From Streptomyces sp. ISL-94 (lineage in GTDB: Bacteria > Actinomycetota > Actinomycetes > Streptomycetales > Streptomycetaceae), in NCBI RefSeq assembly GCF_018614075.1, contig NZ_JAGGOZ010000115.1, positions 1-32,873 on the forward strand: a stretch of DNA of 32,873 bases, in the 5' to 3' direction. Below are positions 1-7,491 of the stretch, one piece after another. How positions within the stretch are numbered: the stretch's first letter is position 1; every line of letters begins with the position of its first letter. The translations under genes were made by a program, and so were the position numbers. The notes below the pieces were generated by a model. That model saw only the letters and a list, made by a program, of their open reading frames with translations. It was not told the DNA's origin and made no database searches.

Positions 1-951
1 GTGCGCGAGTGCGGCCTCGATCGGGATCGTCTGGGTGGGCGGGTACTGCCAGGAAGCGGTCAGGTACCAGCGGCCGCGCTGCACGTCGTAGTGGATGCGG
101 TAGGCCACCGACCGGTTCGCTTCGACACGGTCGGCCCACTCCGGTCCCCGGTGTGCGAAGCGCACCCGCGAGGTGAGGAGATACCGGCCGTGACCGGCGT
201 TCGCCAGCCCGGCGAGCGGGGCGGCGAGCTTGATGCTCAGTTCGCCGTCGGGTGTGACGCGGACCGTCTCGTTGCCGAACCGCTTCCCGCTCTCGCCGTC
301 CGCCTGGAGGAACCAGCGTTCGGTTTCCCAGCGTTCCCGCCACTGCGGTTCGGTGAGCTGCGCGGCCGCGAGATGGTGACGGGTGCCCAGAAGCCGTCTA
401 CCACCTCGTACGACTCGGACCCGCCCGGCTTCGCGGTCCGCCCGCACCGCATCGAGCCGGTCTTGAAGCACCTGCAGGCGGCGGGCCTTGGCGAACCACT
501 CCCGCTTGCCCCGGTATCCGCCAGGGGCACGCTTGCTGCCCTTCTCCCCGACGGGCAGCGACAGCCGGTGCTCGATCGTCTTGACGCCTGCTTCGAGGCT
601 CTGGACGTGCGCTGCCTGGCCGCGCCGGGCGAGTGCCCACTGGTCGTGGGTGGCCTTGGTGATCGCCCCGGCCCACCGCGACGACGACAGCGCCGTCAGC
701 TCCCGCTTCCGGACCGCCCACGTGTCGCCGGAGTGCCCCAGCCGGTCCGCGCACCGCGTCTTGAGGTCCTTCGAGGCGAGCGAGCCCAGGTGCGCGCCCA
801 CCAGGGCCAGCACCTCCTCATCCCCAGCCGTCAGATCCTTCAGCCGGGTCCGTACCGCGACACCCGTGGGCCCGAGCGCGACGAACGGCGCCGACAACTC
901 CCGCAACCCACCCACCACCCCTGCACCCACCCCGGTACCGAAAGAACCCAT
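1..951 (-). CDS. TnpB-related (IS605 OrfB-like) protein, C-terminus cut by window edge
   Basis: The reverse frame is open from a stop at 982-984 to the left edge. The first ATG is at 951. The 317 visible residues match the N-terminal part of the actinobacterial 'TnpB-related accessory protein' family as I remember it. The recognisable blocks are HLGSLASKDL (about residue 62), SSSRWAGAITKATHDQW (about 100), VVRGGRRLLGTRHHL, QWRERWETERWFL, FGNETVRVTPDGELSIKL, and RIHYDVQRGRWYLTASW near the edge. IS605-type TnpB proteins are RNA-guided nucleases with a C-terminal RuvC domain. The RuvC residues would lie beyond the edge, so activity cannot be judged. No TnpA lies next to it. The start is uncertain: the upstream G-run is a poor ribosome binding site, and GTG codons further in are possible. 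Family call fairly sure, function not. Confidence 0.75.
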   Translation of the reverse strand, partial: MGSFGTGVGAGVVGGLRELSAPFVALGPTGVAVRTRLKDLTAGDEEVLALVGAHLGSLASKDLKTRCADRLGHSGDTWAVRKRELTALSSSRWAGAITKATHDQWALARRGQAAHVQSLEAGVKTIEHRLSLPVGEKGSKRAPGGYRGKREWFAKARRLQVLQDRLDAVRADREAGRVRVVRGGRRLLGTRHHLAAAQLTEPQWRERWETERWFLQADGESGKRFGNETVRVTPDGELSIKLAAPLAGLANAGHGRYLLTSRVRFAHRGPEWADRVEANRSVAYRIHYDVQRGRWYLTASWQYPPTQTIPIEAALAH

Positions 952-1102
952 CCCCCACCCAACGACCACCCCCAACAAAGGTCACCCATTCGATGCAAGA
1001 ACCTCCGTTCCCGCCCGGCATCGACCCACCACCACGGACGAGGCACTCACTAATCCACGCCAGAACACACTCAAACCCAGTCACCAGACAGCAGTTCCAA
1101 CC

Positions 1103-1180
1103 CCTCGGGGCCTCGGGGCCTCGGGGCCTCGGGGCCTCGGGGCCTCGGGGCCTCGGGGCCTCGGGGCCTCGGGGCCTCGG
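1103..1180. repeat. 8-bp tandem repeat CCTCGGGG, about 9.75 copies
   Basis: The unit CCTCGGGG repeats without interruption and ends 7 bases before the stop codon of the gene at 1188-1526. The plus strand carries runs of four G every eight bases, so a G-quadruplex is possible. The length is prone to change by slippage. Confidence 0.95.
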
Positions 1181-1187
1181 GTCGAGC

Positions 1188-1526
1188 CTAGGAGCCGCCG
1201 TCCTTGCCCAGGGCGCGTTCGAGCTGGGCCTTGTTCATGTCCGAGCGGCCGTGGACGTTGCGGCGGCGGGCCTCCGCGTAGAGCTGGTCGTACGTGGGGC
1301 CCTGGGCGCCGGAGTGGGAGTGCAGGCCTCCGCGCCGGGACGAGGACATGTCCTCCAGGGACTCCTTGCTCGCGGTCTTGGACTCGCCCGCCCGGGCGCG
1401 CTCCTTGTTGACCGTCCGGGCGGCGATCTCCTTGGCCCGGTCCTCGGACTCGCCGCGCTGCTCGGCGCTCTCCTTGATGTGTTCGTACTGGCGTTCACGC
1501 TTGGGTGAAGATCCGCGGGGCGTCAT
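1188..1526 (-). CDS. Small basic protein, 'plasmid stabilization protein' family, C-terminal Rho-N/SAP-like motif
   Basis: This 112-residue hydrophilic protein starts at an ATG at 1526. The first 45 residues are rich in K, R and E (KRERQYEHIKESAEQRGES, then AKEIAARTVNKERAR). They are followed by a serine-rich linker and the block GAQGPTYDQLYAEARRRNVHGRS plus KAQLERALG. That last part has the helix-turn-helix-like spacing of Rho N-terminal or SAP-type nucleic acid binding motifs. Close Streptomyces relatives are usually annotated as plasmid stabilization proteins, but I know of no functional proof. It lies 2.5 kb from ku, so a DNA-related role is conceivable but is inference. It has no signal peptide and no cysteines. 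Confidence 0.8.
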   Translation of the reverse strand: MTPRGSSPKRERQYEHIKESAEQRGESEDRAKEIAARTVNKERARAGESKTASKESLEDMSSSRRGGLHSHSGAQGPTYDQLYAEARRRNVHGRSDMNKAQLERALGKDGGS

Positions 1527-1642
1527 GGCCGGCCTCCTTGACCGTTCGAGTGCCCGGTGCCCCTGTGCGTGTACCCCGGTTGCGGCAAAGTAGCGGGCCC
1601 CGAAATGCGCATACCGTACCGAAGTGCGCGAAAATGGTGTGT

Positions 1643-2038
1643 ATGGACATGATCCTGAGCGTGGACCCGATCCTGACCGACATCGTGTGGTTCATCGTCG
1701 TCGGATTCGCCGTCGTCGGCATCCTGCTGGGCGGCTTCAAGCTGGGCCAGCGAGTCAGGGCCAAGGAGCCGCCGCCCCCCACCCCCGAGAGCCAGCCCCA
1801 CCTGCCGAACGGCGGCGCGGTCCACGAGGTCCGCGAGGAGCGGGACCCGGTGGAGATCCCCGAGGGCGGCCTGCGGCCGCACGAAATGCAGGGCTACGGA
1901 AACTTCGGATCCACCACCTCCAGCCATCCGGAGGAGGTCAGGGCCGAACGGGAGGCCGGCTACGAGCCCGTGGAGGGGCCGGGTCCGCATCCCCAGCCCG
2001 GCGCTCCCCCCGACGCGGGGCGCGGTGCGCACTCCTGA
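1643..2038 (+). CDS. DUF6479 family small membrane protein
   Basis: The protein has about 131 residues. One hydrophobic helix sits near the N-terminus (about residues 8-27, DIVWFIVVGFAVVGILLGGF). It is followed by KLGQRVRAKEPPPPTPE and a long hydrophilic cytoplasmic-type tail with the family blocks NGGAVHEVREERDPVEIP and LRPHEMQGYG. This is the usual layout of DUF6479, a family common in Streptomyces with no known function. I chose ATG 1643. An in-frame ATG at 1634 would add three residues, and neither has a strong ribosome binding site, so a leaderless transcript is possible. The gene converges on the ligase gene. Confidence 0.8.
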   Translation: MDMILSVDPILTDIVWFIVVGFAVVGILLGGFKLGQRVRAKEPPPPTPESQPHLPNGGAVHEVREERDPVEIPEGGLRPHEMQGYGNFGSTTSSHPEEVRAEREAGYEPVEGPGPHPQPGAPPDAGRGAHS

Positions 2039-2127
2039 CACTGCCCCTGCTGCGCTGCTGCGCTGCCTGGACTCCCTGCAGTGCCTGCGCATCGGCTTCC
2101 GCGGCTGCCCCCGCTCCTGAACACCGG

Positions 2128-2160
2128 CCTCTGGCCCGCGCCTCCCGCGCGGGTCAGAGG
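2128..2160. terminator. Strong hairpin between convergent genes, overlapping the ligase stop codon
   Basis: The arms are CCTCTG-G-CCCGCGC and GCGCGGG-T-CAGAGG around a five-base loop CTCCC. This gives a stem of 14 pairs including one G.U. It has no U-tract, as is usual for Streptomyces. The right arm covers the ligase stop at 2154-2156, so it can serve both converging genes. Confidence 0.75.
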
Positions 2161-3077
2161 TCCGTTCGCAGACGGAGCACCTCCGGCGGCGGGTGCCGGG
2201 CCGACGTGTGCCGGACCTCCGCCGCGAGCGGCGGGTCCAGGGGCCGGAAGGTGACCTCGCCGAGCCCGATCGCGGTCGCGGTGGCCGTTGCCGTGCCCGT
2301 GGGCGCAGCCGCAGCCGTGGCTTCCTGGGCCGTGGCCGCCGCCCGGGAGGCCACGATCCCCGCCACCTCCGCGCGCAGTGCCGCCGACAGAGGGCTCGAC
2401 ACCAGCGGCGTCTCGTCCCCGACCGGCAGGACGAGGACCAGGGCCAGCGGCCGGCGCGGGGTACCGGTGTAGCCGACCACCGCCGCGTCGCGCACGTCCG
2501 TGTGCCGCAGCTTCTGCCAGCCGCGCCGCCCGGCCGGGTAGGCCTGGTCCAGCCGCTTGACGACCAGCCCCTCGATGCCGCTGGCGGGCAGGGTCTCGTA
2601 CCAGGTGGCGGCCAGCTCCGGGTCGGTCGTCATCGGCACCGGCTGCAAGGGCGGCCCCAGCGGCAGCAGCAGGTCCACGAGGAGGGCCCGGCGGCGCTCG
2701 TACGGGCGCCCGCGAAGGTCGAGCCCGGCCAGTTCCAGCACGTCGAAGGCGGCGTACGAGGCCGGCAGGCTCTGCGCCAGCACGGTGGCCCGCGCGGGCG
2801 TGGCCGCCGCCCGCCTCTGCACGAGGGCGAAGTCCGTACGGCCTTCGTGCCACACCACCACCTCGCCGTCGAGGACCGTCCCGGCAGGCAATTGCAGTGC
2901 GGCCGCCGCGAGATCGGGGAACGCGCTGGTCACGATCCGGCCGGAGCGGGCCTGGAGCGCCACGTCGGCCTCCGAGCGCACCACGACCATCCGGTGACCG
3001 TCGAACTTCGGCTCGTACGCCAGTCCCGCCCCCCGCGGCAGGGTGCGTACGGCGGCGGCCAGCGCGACGCGGATCAC
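2154..3077 (-). CDS. ATP-dependent DNA ligase, NHEJ (LigD ligase-domain type)
   Basis: This 307-residue protein has the nucleotidyltransferase motifs of ATP-dependent ligases. Motif I is EPKFDGHR, with the adenylated lysine at K24. RSGRIVTSAFPDL follows, then VLDGEVVVW (motif III area), EGLVVKR (motif IV) and WQKLRHTD (motif V). The C-terminal third is a short OB-fold-like part with an Ala/Thr-rich insertion (about 250-270). It would seal nicks at ends held by Ku. The GTG start at 3077 overlaps the stop of the polymerase gene by four bases (GTGA), so the two are translationally coupled. In many bacteria these domains are fused in one LigD protein. Here they are separate, and I see no 3'-phosphoesterase domain. 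The enzyme class is sure, the in vivo pathway inferred from context. Confidence 0.92.
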   Translation of the reverse strand: MIRVALAAAVRTLPRGAGLAYEPKFDGHRMVVVRSEADVALQARSGRIVTSAFPDLAAAALQLPAGTVLDGEVVVWHEGRTDFALVQRRAAATPARATVLAQSLPASYAAFDVLELAGLDLRGRPYERRRALLVDLLLPLGPPLQPVPMTTDPELAATWYETLPASGIEGLVVKRLDQAYPAGRRGWQKLRHTDVRDAAVVGYTGTPRRPLALVLVLPVGDETPLVSSPLSAALRAEVAGIVASRAAATAQEATAAAAPTGTATATATAIGLGEVTFRPLDPPLAAEVRHTSARHPPPEVLRLRTDL

Positions 3078-3979
3078 GACCGGGCTCCGCGCAGTCGGGG
3101 CAGCCTCCCGGCCCTGTCGAGGTCGGTCAGCGGGCCGAAGAGGTCCCCGTCACGGGCCAGGCGCGGCGCGATGTCGTCGGCGAGGAAGGCCAGGTCGGCG
3201 GGGCTGCCGCAGGCCTCGACCTCCTCCCAGGACACCGGCGCGGACACGGACGGGCGGGCCCGCGCGCGCAGCGTGTAGGGGGCGGCGGTGGTCTTGGCGG
3301 CGGCGTTCTGGCTGTGGTCCACGAGGACCTTGCCGGGGCGCAGGGCCTTGGCCATCCGGTGCACGACCAGGTCGGGGAGCTCGCGCTCGGCCTCCTGGGC
3401 GAGCTGCTTCGCGTACGCCGACACCTGCTCGGAGGGGACCGGTTCGAGCGGTACGGCCAGGTGCATGCCCTTGGAGCCGGAGGTCTTGGCGTACGCGTGC
3501 AGGCCGTCGGCGGCGAGCCGGTCGCGCAGCCAGAGCGCGGCGGCGCAGCACTCGACGACGGTGGCGGGCGGGCCGGGGTCGAGGTCGAGGATCATCCGGT
3601 CGGCCACGGCCGGGCTGCCGGCGGGCCACTGGGGGGTGTGGAACTCCACGACGAGGTTGGCGGCCCACATGAGGGAGGGCATGTCCGCGACGACCACCTG
3701 TTCGGCGGAGAGGTCCTCGGAGCGGGGCACCGGGGTGGTCTTCACCCAGGCGGGTGTGCCGGGCGGCGGATTCTTGGTGAAGAAGAGCTGGCCGTCCGGG
3801 CCGTCGGGATAGCGCAGGAAGGACAGCGGCCGGTTGTGGATGTGGGCGAGGAACGGGACCGCGACGGTGGCGTAGTAGTGGAGCACCTCGCCCTTGGTGA
3901 AGCCGGTCTCCGGATACAGGACCTTGTCGAGATTGCTGAGCGCGATGCGACGGCCCTCCACCAATGTGATCGGCGTCAT
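3074..3979 (-). CDS. ligD: LigD-type polymerase/primase (NHEJ polymerase)
   Basis: This 301-residue protein of the archaeo-eukaryotic primase-like LigD POL family starts MTPITLVEGRRIALSNLDKVLYP. Typical blocks are RPLSFLRYPDG, FFTKNPP, the metal-binding pair in MILDLDPG (D132, D134), KTSGSKGMHL, and VDHSQNAAAKTT carrying the third acidic residue (about D221). The family fills gaps and adds nucleotides, often ribonucleotides, at broken ends before ligation. ATG 3979 was chosen because the longer frame would run into ku on the other strand and adds no homologous sequence. It is the first gene of a two-gene unit with the ligase and is divergent from ku with 31 bases between starts. Confidence 0.93.
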   Translation of the reverse strand: MTPITLVEGRRIALSNLDKVLYPETGFTKGEVLHYYATVAVPFLAHIHNRPLSFLRYPDGPDGQLFFTKNPPPGTPAWVKTTPVPRSEDLSAEQVVVADMPSLMWAANLVVEFHTPQWPAGSPAVADRMILDLDPGPPATVVECCAAALWLRDRLAADGLHAYAKTSGSKGMHLAVPLEPVPSEQVSAYAKQLAQEAERELPDLVVHRMAKALRPGKVLVDHSQNAAAKTTAAPYTLRARARPSVSAPVSWEEVEACGSPADLAFLADDIAPRLARDGDLFGPLTDLDRAGRLPRLRGARS

Positions 3980-4010
3980 ACGATGAGATTGCCACGAATC
4001 AGGAGGAACC
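3980..4010. promoter_or_regulatory. 31-bp divergent start region of ligD and ku
   Basis: Only 31 bases separate the two start codons. They hold the ku ribosome binding site AGGAGG (4001-4006), but no equally good site is visible on the ligD side. At least one promoter must therefore lie inside the opposite coding region, or ligD is leaderless. I could not assign -10/-35 boxes. Confidence 0.6.
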
Positions 4011-5153
4011 GTGCGATCCATTTGGAACGGGGCGATCTCCTTCGGCTTGGTCAGCATTCCGATCAAGCTCGTGAACGCCACCGAGAACCACTCGATCTCC
4101 TTCCGCCAGATCCACCTCGCCGACGGCGGGCGGGTCCGCTACCGCAAGGTGTGCGAGATGGACGGCGAAGAGCTGTCGACCGCCGAGATCGGCAAGGGGT
4201 ACGAGGAGGCCGACGGGTCGATCATGCCGATCACCGACGAGGACCTGGCGCAGCTGCCGATCGCGACGGCGAAGACGATCGAGATCGTTTCGTTCGTGCC
4301 GGCGGAGGAGATCGACCCGCTGCAGATGGACGCGGCGTACTACCTGGCGTCGAACGGGGCGACGGCGGCGAAGCCGTACACGTTGCTACGGGAGGCACTG
4401 AAGCGGAGCCGGAAGGTGGCGATCGCGAAGTACGCGCTGCGCGGGCGGGAACGGCTGGCCATGCTGCGGGTCGTCGACGACGTGATCGCGATGCACGGGC
4501 TGTTGTGGCCGGATGAGATCCGGGCGCCGGAGGGGGTGGCGCCGGAGGGGTCGGTGTCGGTGCGGGAGGCCGAACTGGACCTGGCCGATGCGCTGATGGC
4601 CACGCTGGGGGAGGTGGAGATGGCCTCACTGCACGACGACTACCGGGATGCCGTGGAGGCGATGGTCGCGGCGAAGGCGGGTGGGGCGTTCGAGCCGACG
4701 GAGGCCGTGGCGGAGCCGGCCGGGGGGCAGGTGATCGACCTGATGGCGGCGCTGGAGAAGAGCGTGCGGGCGGCGAAGGCTTCGCGGGGGGAGGCGGGTT
4801 CCGAGGTCGGTTCGGAGGCCGGTTCCAGGTCCGGGTCCGGGTTCGGGTCCGGGGAGGAGGCGGGGGCGGAGGCGGAGGTGACGCCGATTCGGCGCAAGGC
4901 CAGAGCGGGGGCGGCGGCTTCGGTACCGAAGACGGTGGGCGGGAAGAAGTCGACGTCGGCGGGCGCGGAGAAGACGGCTTCGGCGGCTGCGAAGAAGACG
5001 GGGTCGGCCGCGACGAAGAAGACTGCGGCGGCGGCCGCGAAGTCGACCAAGTCGGCGGCGAAGAAGTCGGCTTCCGGGGCTTCGAAGAAGACGGCTGGGG
5101 CTGCGGCTGCGGGGAAGAAGGCTGCTCCGGCGCGGAAGCGGAGCTCCGCCTGA
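4011..5153 (+). CDS. ku: Ku protein with acidic linker and lysine-rich tail
   Basis: This 380-residue bacterial Ku binds DNA ends as a ring-shaped dimer and recruits the polymerase and ligase. Residues 1-255 are the Ku core, beginning MRSIWNGAISFGLVSIPIKL. It contains the conserved VRYRKVCEMDGEE, LIxxL-like and YYLAS segments, ending near VIDLMAALEKSV. Residues 259-290 form a Gly/Ser/Glu-rich linker. Residues 294-380 are an Ala/Lys repeat tail (KKT, AKKS, KKTA units) like those of histone H1 or mycobacterial HupB. Such tails add DNA binding in other actinobacterial Ku proteins. The GTG start follows AGGAGG at the right distance. The tail makes the protein about 100 residues longer than minimal bacterial Ku (about 270-290). 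Confidence 0.96.
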   Translation: MRSIWNGAISFGLVSIPIKLVNATENHSISFRQIHLADGGRVRYRKVCEMDGEELSTAEIGKGYEEADGSIMPITDEDLAQLPIATAKTIEIVSFVPAEEIDPLQMDAAYYLASNGATAAKPYTLLREALKRSRKVAIAKYALRGRERLAMLRVVDDVIAMHGLLWPDEIRAPEGVAPEGSVSVREAELDLADALMATLGEVEMASLHDDYRDAVEAMVAAKAGGAFEPTEAVAEPAGGQVIDLMAALEKSVRAAKASRGEAGSEVGSEAGSRSGSGFGSGEEAGAEAEVTPIRRKARAGAAASVPKTVGGKKSTSAGAEKTASAAAKKTGSAATKKTAAAAAKSTKSAAKKSASGASKKTAGAAAAGKKAAPARKRSSA

Positions 5154-5525
5154 GGGCGGGCGCGAGCTGCGGCGGCGCCTCCTGGGGCTCCGCCCCAGAC
5201 CCCGCGCCTCAAACGCCGGCGAGGCTGGATGCGCCGGGTGAAGCACGGCACGTGCGGCTCAAAGATCCGGGGCCCCGCCCCCACCCCGCGCCTCAAACGC
5301 CGGCGAGGCGGGACATGCGCCCGGCGAAGCACCGCACGTGCGGCCCAAAGATCCGGGGCCCCGCCCCCACCCCGCGCCTCAAACGCCGGCGAGGCGGGAC
5401 ATGCGCCCGGCGAAGCACCGCACGTGCGGCCCAAAGATCCGGGGCTCCGCCCCGTACGCCTCAAACGCCGGCGAGGCTGGAAGTGTCCCCGGCGAGGCTG
5501 GATAGGGCAGGGCATGGGCGGGTCG
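5154..5525. repeat. Gene-free convergent gap with four copies of a dispersed Streptomyces repeat
   Basis: This 372-base gap between ku and the NERD gene has four copies of a core reading CGCCTCAAACGCCGGCGAGG, at about 5204-5228, 5288-5312, 5374-5398 and 5456-5480. The last three are preceded by AAAGATCCGGGGC and a GGGGC-YCC-GCCCC hairpin. Units are spaced about 82-86 bases apart with near-identical filler (GGACATGCGCCCGGCGAAGC). I see no gene here: the open frames shift between copies and look like nothing known. Confidence 0.85.
5182..5198. terminator. Candidate hairpin downstream of ku
   Basis: A perfect 7-bp stem (CTGGGGC, loop TCC, GCCCCAG) lies 28 bases after the ku stop. It is also the first hairpin of a dispersed repeat unit, so its terminator role is only inferred. 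Confidence 0.5.
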
Positions 5526-6332
5526 CTAACGCCGACGCCCAAACCAGGTGCGTAGGTCGCGGGCCGTCGTGAACAGGGCCTCGATGTCAGGGGCTTTGAG
5601 GGTGGTCGGGGATGCGGTGAGGTCTCGGGCGGCTGTCAGGGGCTGGAGGACGCTGATGTCGCGGACCGTGGGGGCGACCTCCAGGCGGGAGGGTTCGACC
5701 AGCGCCAGGGCCGGGGTGACGGGTGTGGTCAGGGCCGCAGTGGCGCGGGCCGCCGCGCGGCGGATCCAGCGCGGGTCCGGGCGGGGTTCGGCGCGGCCGA
5801 CCGTGAGCAGGAGGTCGCCGACCACGGCGCGCTGGCGGCGGCCCGGGACCGTACGCACGCAGTAGACCCCGGCGGGGCCGATCAGCAGGTGGTCGATGCG
5901 GCCCATCCCCGGGAGCGGGACGCAGTGCAGGATCCGCCAGCCCTCCGCCTCCAGGGCGTCGAAGGCGTCCCCCATCCGCTGCTGGGCCGCCAAGTCCTGG
6001 CGGAGCCGGTGCCGGGCGCGGGTGCCCGCGGGGCCGTGGTCCAGTTCGCCCAGCAGGGTCTCGCCCGGGCGGTTCGGGGCCAGGTCCGCGTCTGGGGGCA
6101 TGGCGAGGCCGACCAGGTCGGCCGCCGTGGGGACGGGCGGCGGGCCGATGGCGACCGTTCCGCTCAGGTACGGGCGCAGCACCCTCAGGATCGCCTCGCG
6201 GTGATCGTCCGCGAGGACGCTGATGCGGTTCGCCTGCCGGTCGTACCACGCCACCGCCTGCCCGTCGGGCAGGTTGACGTACAGCCGGCCGCGGCCGGGC
6301 CGGCCGCTCGGCAGCACCTTGAGTCCCCTCAT
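5526..6332 (-). CDS. NERD (nuclease-related) domain protein
   Basis: The protein has 268 residues. The N-terminal 75 residues (MRGLKVLPSGRPGRGRLYVNLPDGQAVAWYD...) are typical of Streptomyces nuclease-related-domain proteins. The middle holds the NERD core: an ARHRLRQDLAAQQRMGDAFDALEAEGWRILH helix, then GMGRIDHLLIGPAGVYCVRT with the conserved D-hhhh-G pattern. The C-terminus is less conserved and ends DLRTWFGRRR. NERD domains resemble restriction-type nuclease folds, but activity has rarely been shown. ATG 6332 follows GTGAGGGCC. The longer upstream frame crosses the divergent promoter region and was rejected. The gene converges on ku through the repeat-filled gap and is divergent from the secreted protein gene at 6540. 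Confidence 0.78.
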   Translation of the reverse strand: MRGLKVLPSGRPGRGRLYVNLPDGQAVAWYDRQANRISVLADDHREAILRVLRPYLSGTVAIGPPPVPTAADLVGLAMPPDADLAPNRPGETLLGELDHGPAGTRARHRLRQDLAAQQRMGDAFDALEAEGWRILHCVPLPGMGRIDHLLIGPAGVYCVRTVPGRRQRAVVGDLLLTVGRAEPRPDPRWIRRAAARATAALTTPVTPALALVEPSRLEVAPTVRDISVLQPLTAARDLTASPTTLKAPDIEALFTTARDLRTWFGRRR

Positions 6333-6392
6333 GGCCCTCACCCCCGCCGTCCATGGGAGCAGCCCCGGCGCCACACGGCAATCCCCCGGGTG

Positions 6393-6432
6393 TGTAACGA
6401 CTCCGACGGCACCCTGCGACACCGCTGTTACA
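6393..6432. promoter_or_regulatory. Spaced inverted repeat TGTAAC...GTTACA in a divergent gap
   Basis: The arms TGTAAC (6393-6398) and GTTACA (6427-6432) are 28 bases apart in the 207-base gap between two divergent genes. The gap is less GC-rich here. It could be a paired operator, but no known regulator matches. Short near-repeats of ACACCCCTG follow at about 6480-6505. Confidence 0.3.
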
Positions 6433-6539
6433 TGAACGGGGCTCTGCCGCAACGGCAGACGCATACGTTTGACCCGCCTGGACACCCCTGTACACCCCTG
6501 GACACGCCAGGGCCCGACCAACAGACCGAAGGGCTTCCC

Positions 6540-7181
6540 GTGAGCACCGTCAGCCGCCGCACTCTCGTTCGCGCCGCCGCCGTGACCGCATGCGCCGGAA
6601 GTCTGCTGGCGCTGCCCACCGCCGCCGCTCTGGCCGAGGGGGTGCCGGCGGCCTCGTCCGCGCACTCCGCCGCCCCGCAGCGGACGCTGGTCAGGAGCCT
6701 CTCGCTCGCCGACGGCGTCTCCACCGCGAAGGTCTACCGGGTCGCCAAGGACGCGTACCAGGCCGACATCCTCACCGCCGAGGGTGACAAGGCCATCACG
6801 CTGACCAGTCGTGACGGCGCCACCTCCGTCGGCGACGCCGGGGATCTGCACGCCGCGCTCGACGCCGGCGGGCGGCTGACGACTTGGGTCGGCGACACCT
6901 CCGCGCCGGGCGCTGCCCACGGGGTCGCGGGGGACGGCCACAAGACCGGCACGCGCAGCGGCCACATCATGCCTGCCTCGGCGCCGAAGGGGGCGGGTAG
7001 CGAGTCGCGTACGCCTACGCGTACGGCCGCCGAGGGCCCGGCCGACGTGCAGCGCCTGAAAACGCTGGCCGACGGGCCGGGGGACGGCATCCTGCTGCTC
7101 GCCGCGGGCGGCGGCATCGCGGCCGTCGGCGCCGCCGGGCTGGGCTTTGCGATGCTGCGGCGCGGGCGTACCGAGGGCTGA
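6540..7181 (+). CDS. Secreted protein with C-terminal membrane anchor, unknown function
   Basis: The protein has 213 residues from GTG 6540. The N-terminus STVSRRTLVRAAAVTACAGSLLALPTAAALA is an export signal. It has a twin arginine, but position +2 is Thr/Leu, so Sec or Tat is open. The mature part has VRSLSLADGVSTAKVYRVAKDAYQADILT, then a region low in complexity. The last 30 residues form one hydrophobic helix (GILLLAAGGGIAAVGAAGLGFAML) followed by RRGR. This is a membrane-stop layout rather than a sortase signal, because no LPxTG is present. I do not recognise a family with a known role. It is divergent from the NERD gene and convergent with the small gene at 7492. Confidence 0.75.
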   Translation: MSTVSRRTLVRAAAVTACAGSLLALPTAAALAEGVPAASSAHSAAPQRTLVRSLSLADGVSTAKVYRVAKDAYQADILTAEGDKAITLTSRDGATSVGDAGDLHAALDAGGRLTTWVGDTSAPGAAHGVAGDGHKTGTRSGHIMPASAPKGAGSESRTPTRTAAEGPADVQRLKTLADGPGDGILLLAAGGGIAAVGAAGLGFAMLRRGRTEG

Positions 7182-7491
7182 CGCGCGGCCGCGGGTAAAG
7201 GGGCGCGGCGCGCCCGGCCGCGTAGGGCAGCGGCCTGCCGGCCGCCCCGGACCCCGCGCCTCAAACGCCGACGAGGCTGGGTCGGCCTCCGCCCGGCCCC
7301 CTCGGTAGTGCCCTGGCGGGCGAGCTTCGCGGGGCCGGCGCCGGCAGGGCAAAATCCAGGAGGAGCGGGGTACGGGGGCGGAGCCCGGGATCCAGCCCCG
7401 TCGGCGCTTGAGGCGTGGGGGTCTGGGGGCGGAGGCCACGGTTCGGGAAAGGGCGGGGTGGGGGAATGGCTCCGTGCAGCGGGACCCGGGG
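7182..7491. repeat. Convergent gap with two oppositely oriented copies of the dispersed repeat
   Basis: This 310-base gap carries one forward copy of the CGCCTCAAACGCC core (about 7256-7280, with an A in GCCGACGAGG). It also has one reverse copy (about 7394-7420, GTCGGCGCTTGAGGCGTGGG). I see no gene. Confidence 0.75.

Noticed and set aside
1..1053. Long forward open frame over the first kilobase
   Set aside because: The reverse frame encodes a recognisable TnpB-related protein, and the forward translation has no known motif and typical antisense composition.
3980..4081. N-terminal extension of the LigD polymerase into ku
   Set aside because: The extra 34 residues do not match the family, and the overlapping ku start has a perfect ribosome binding site.
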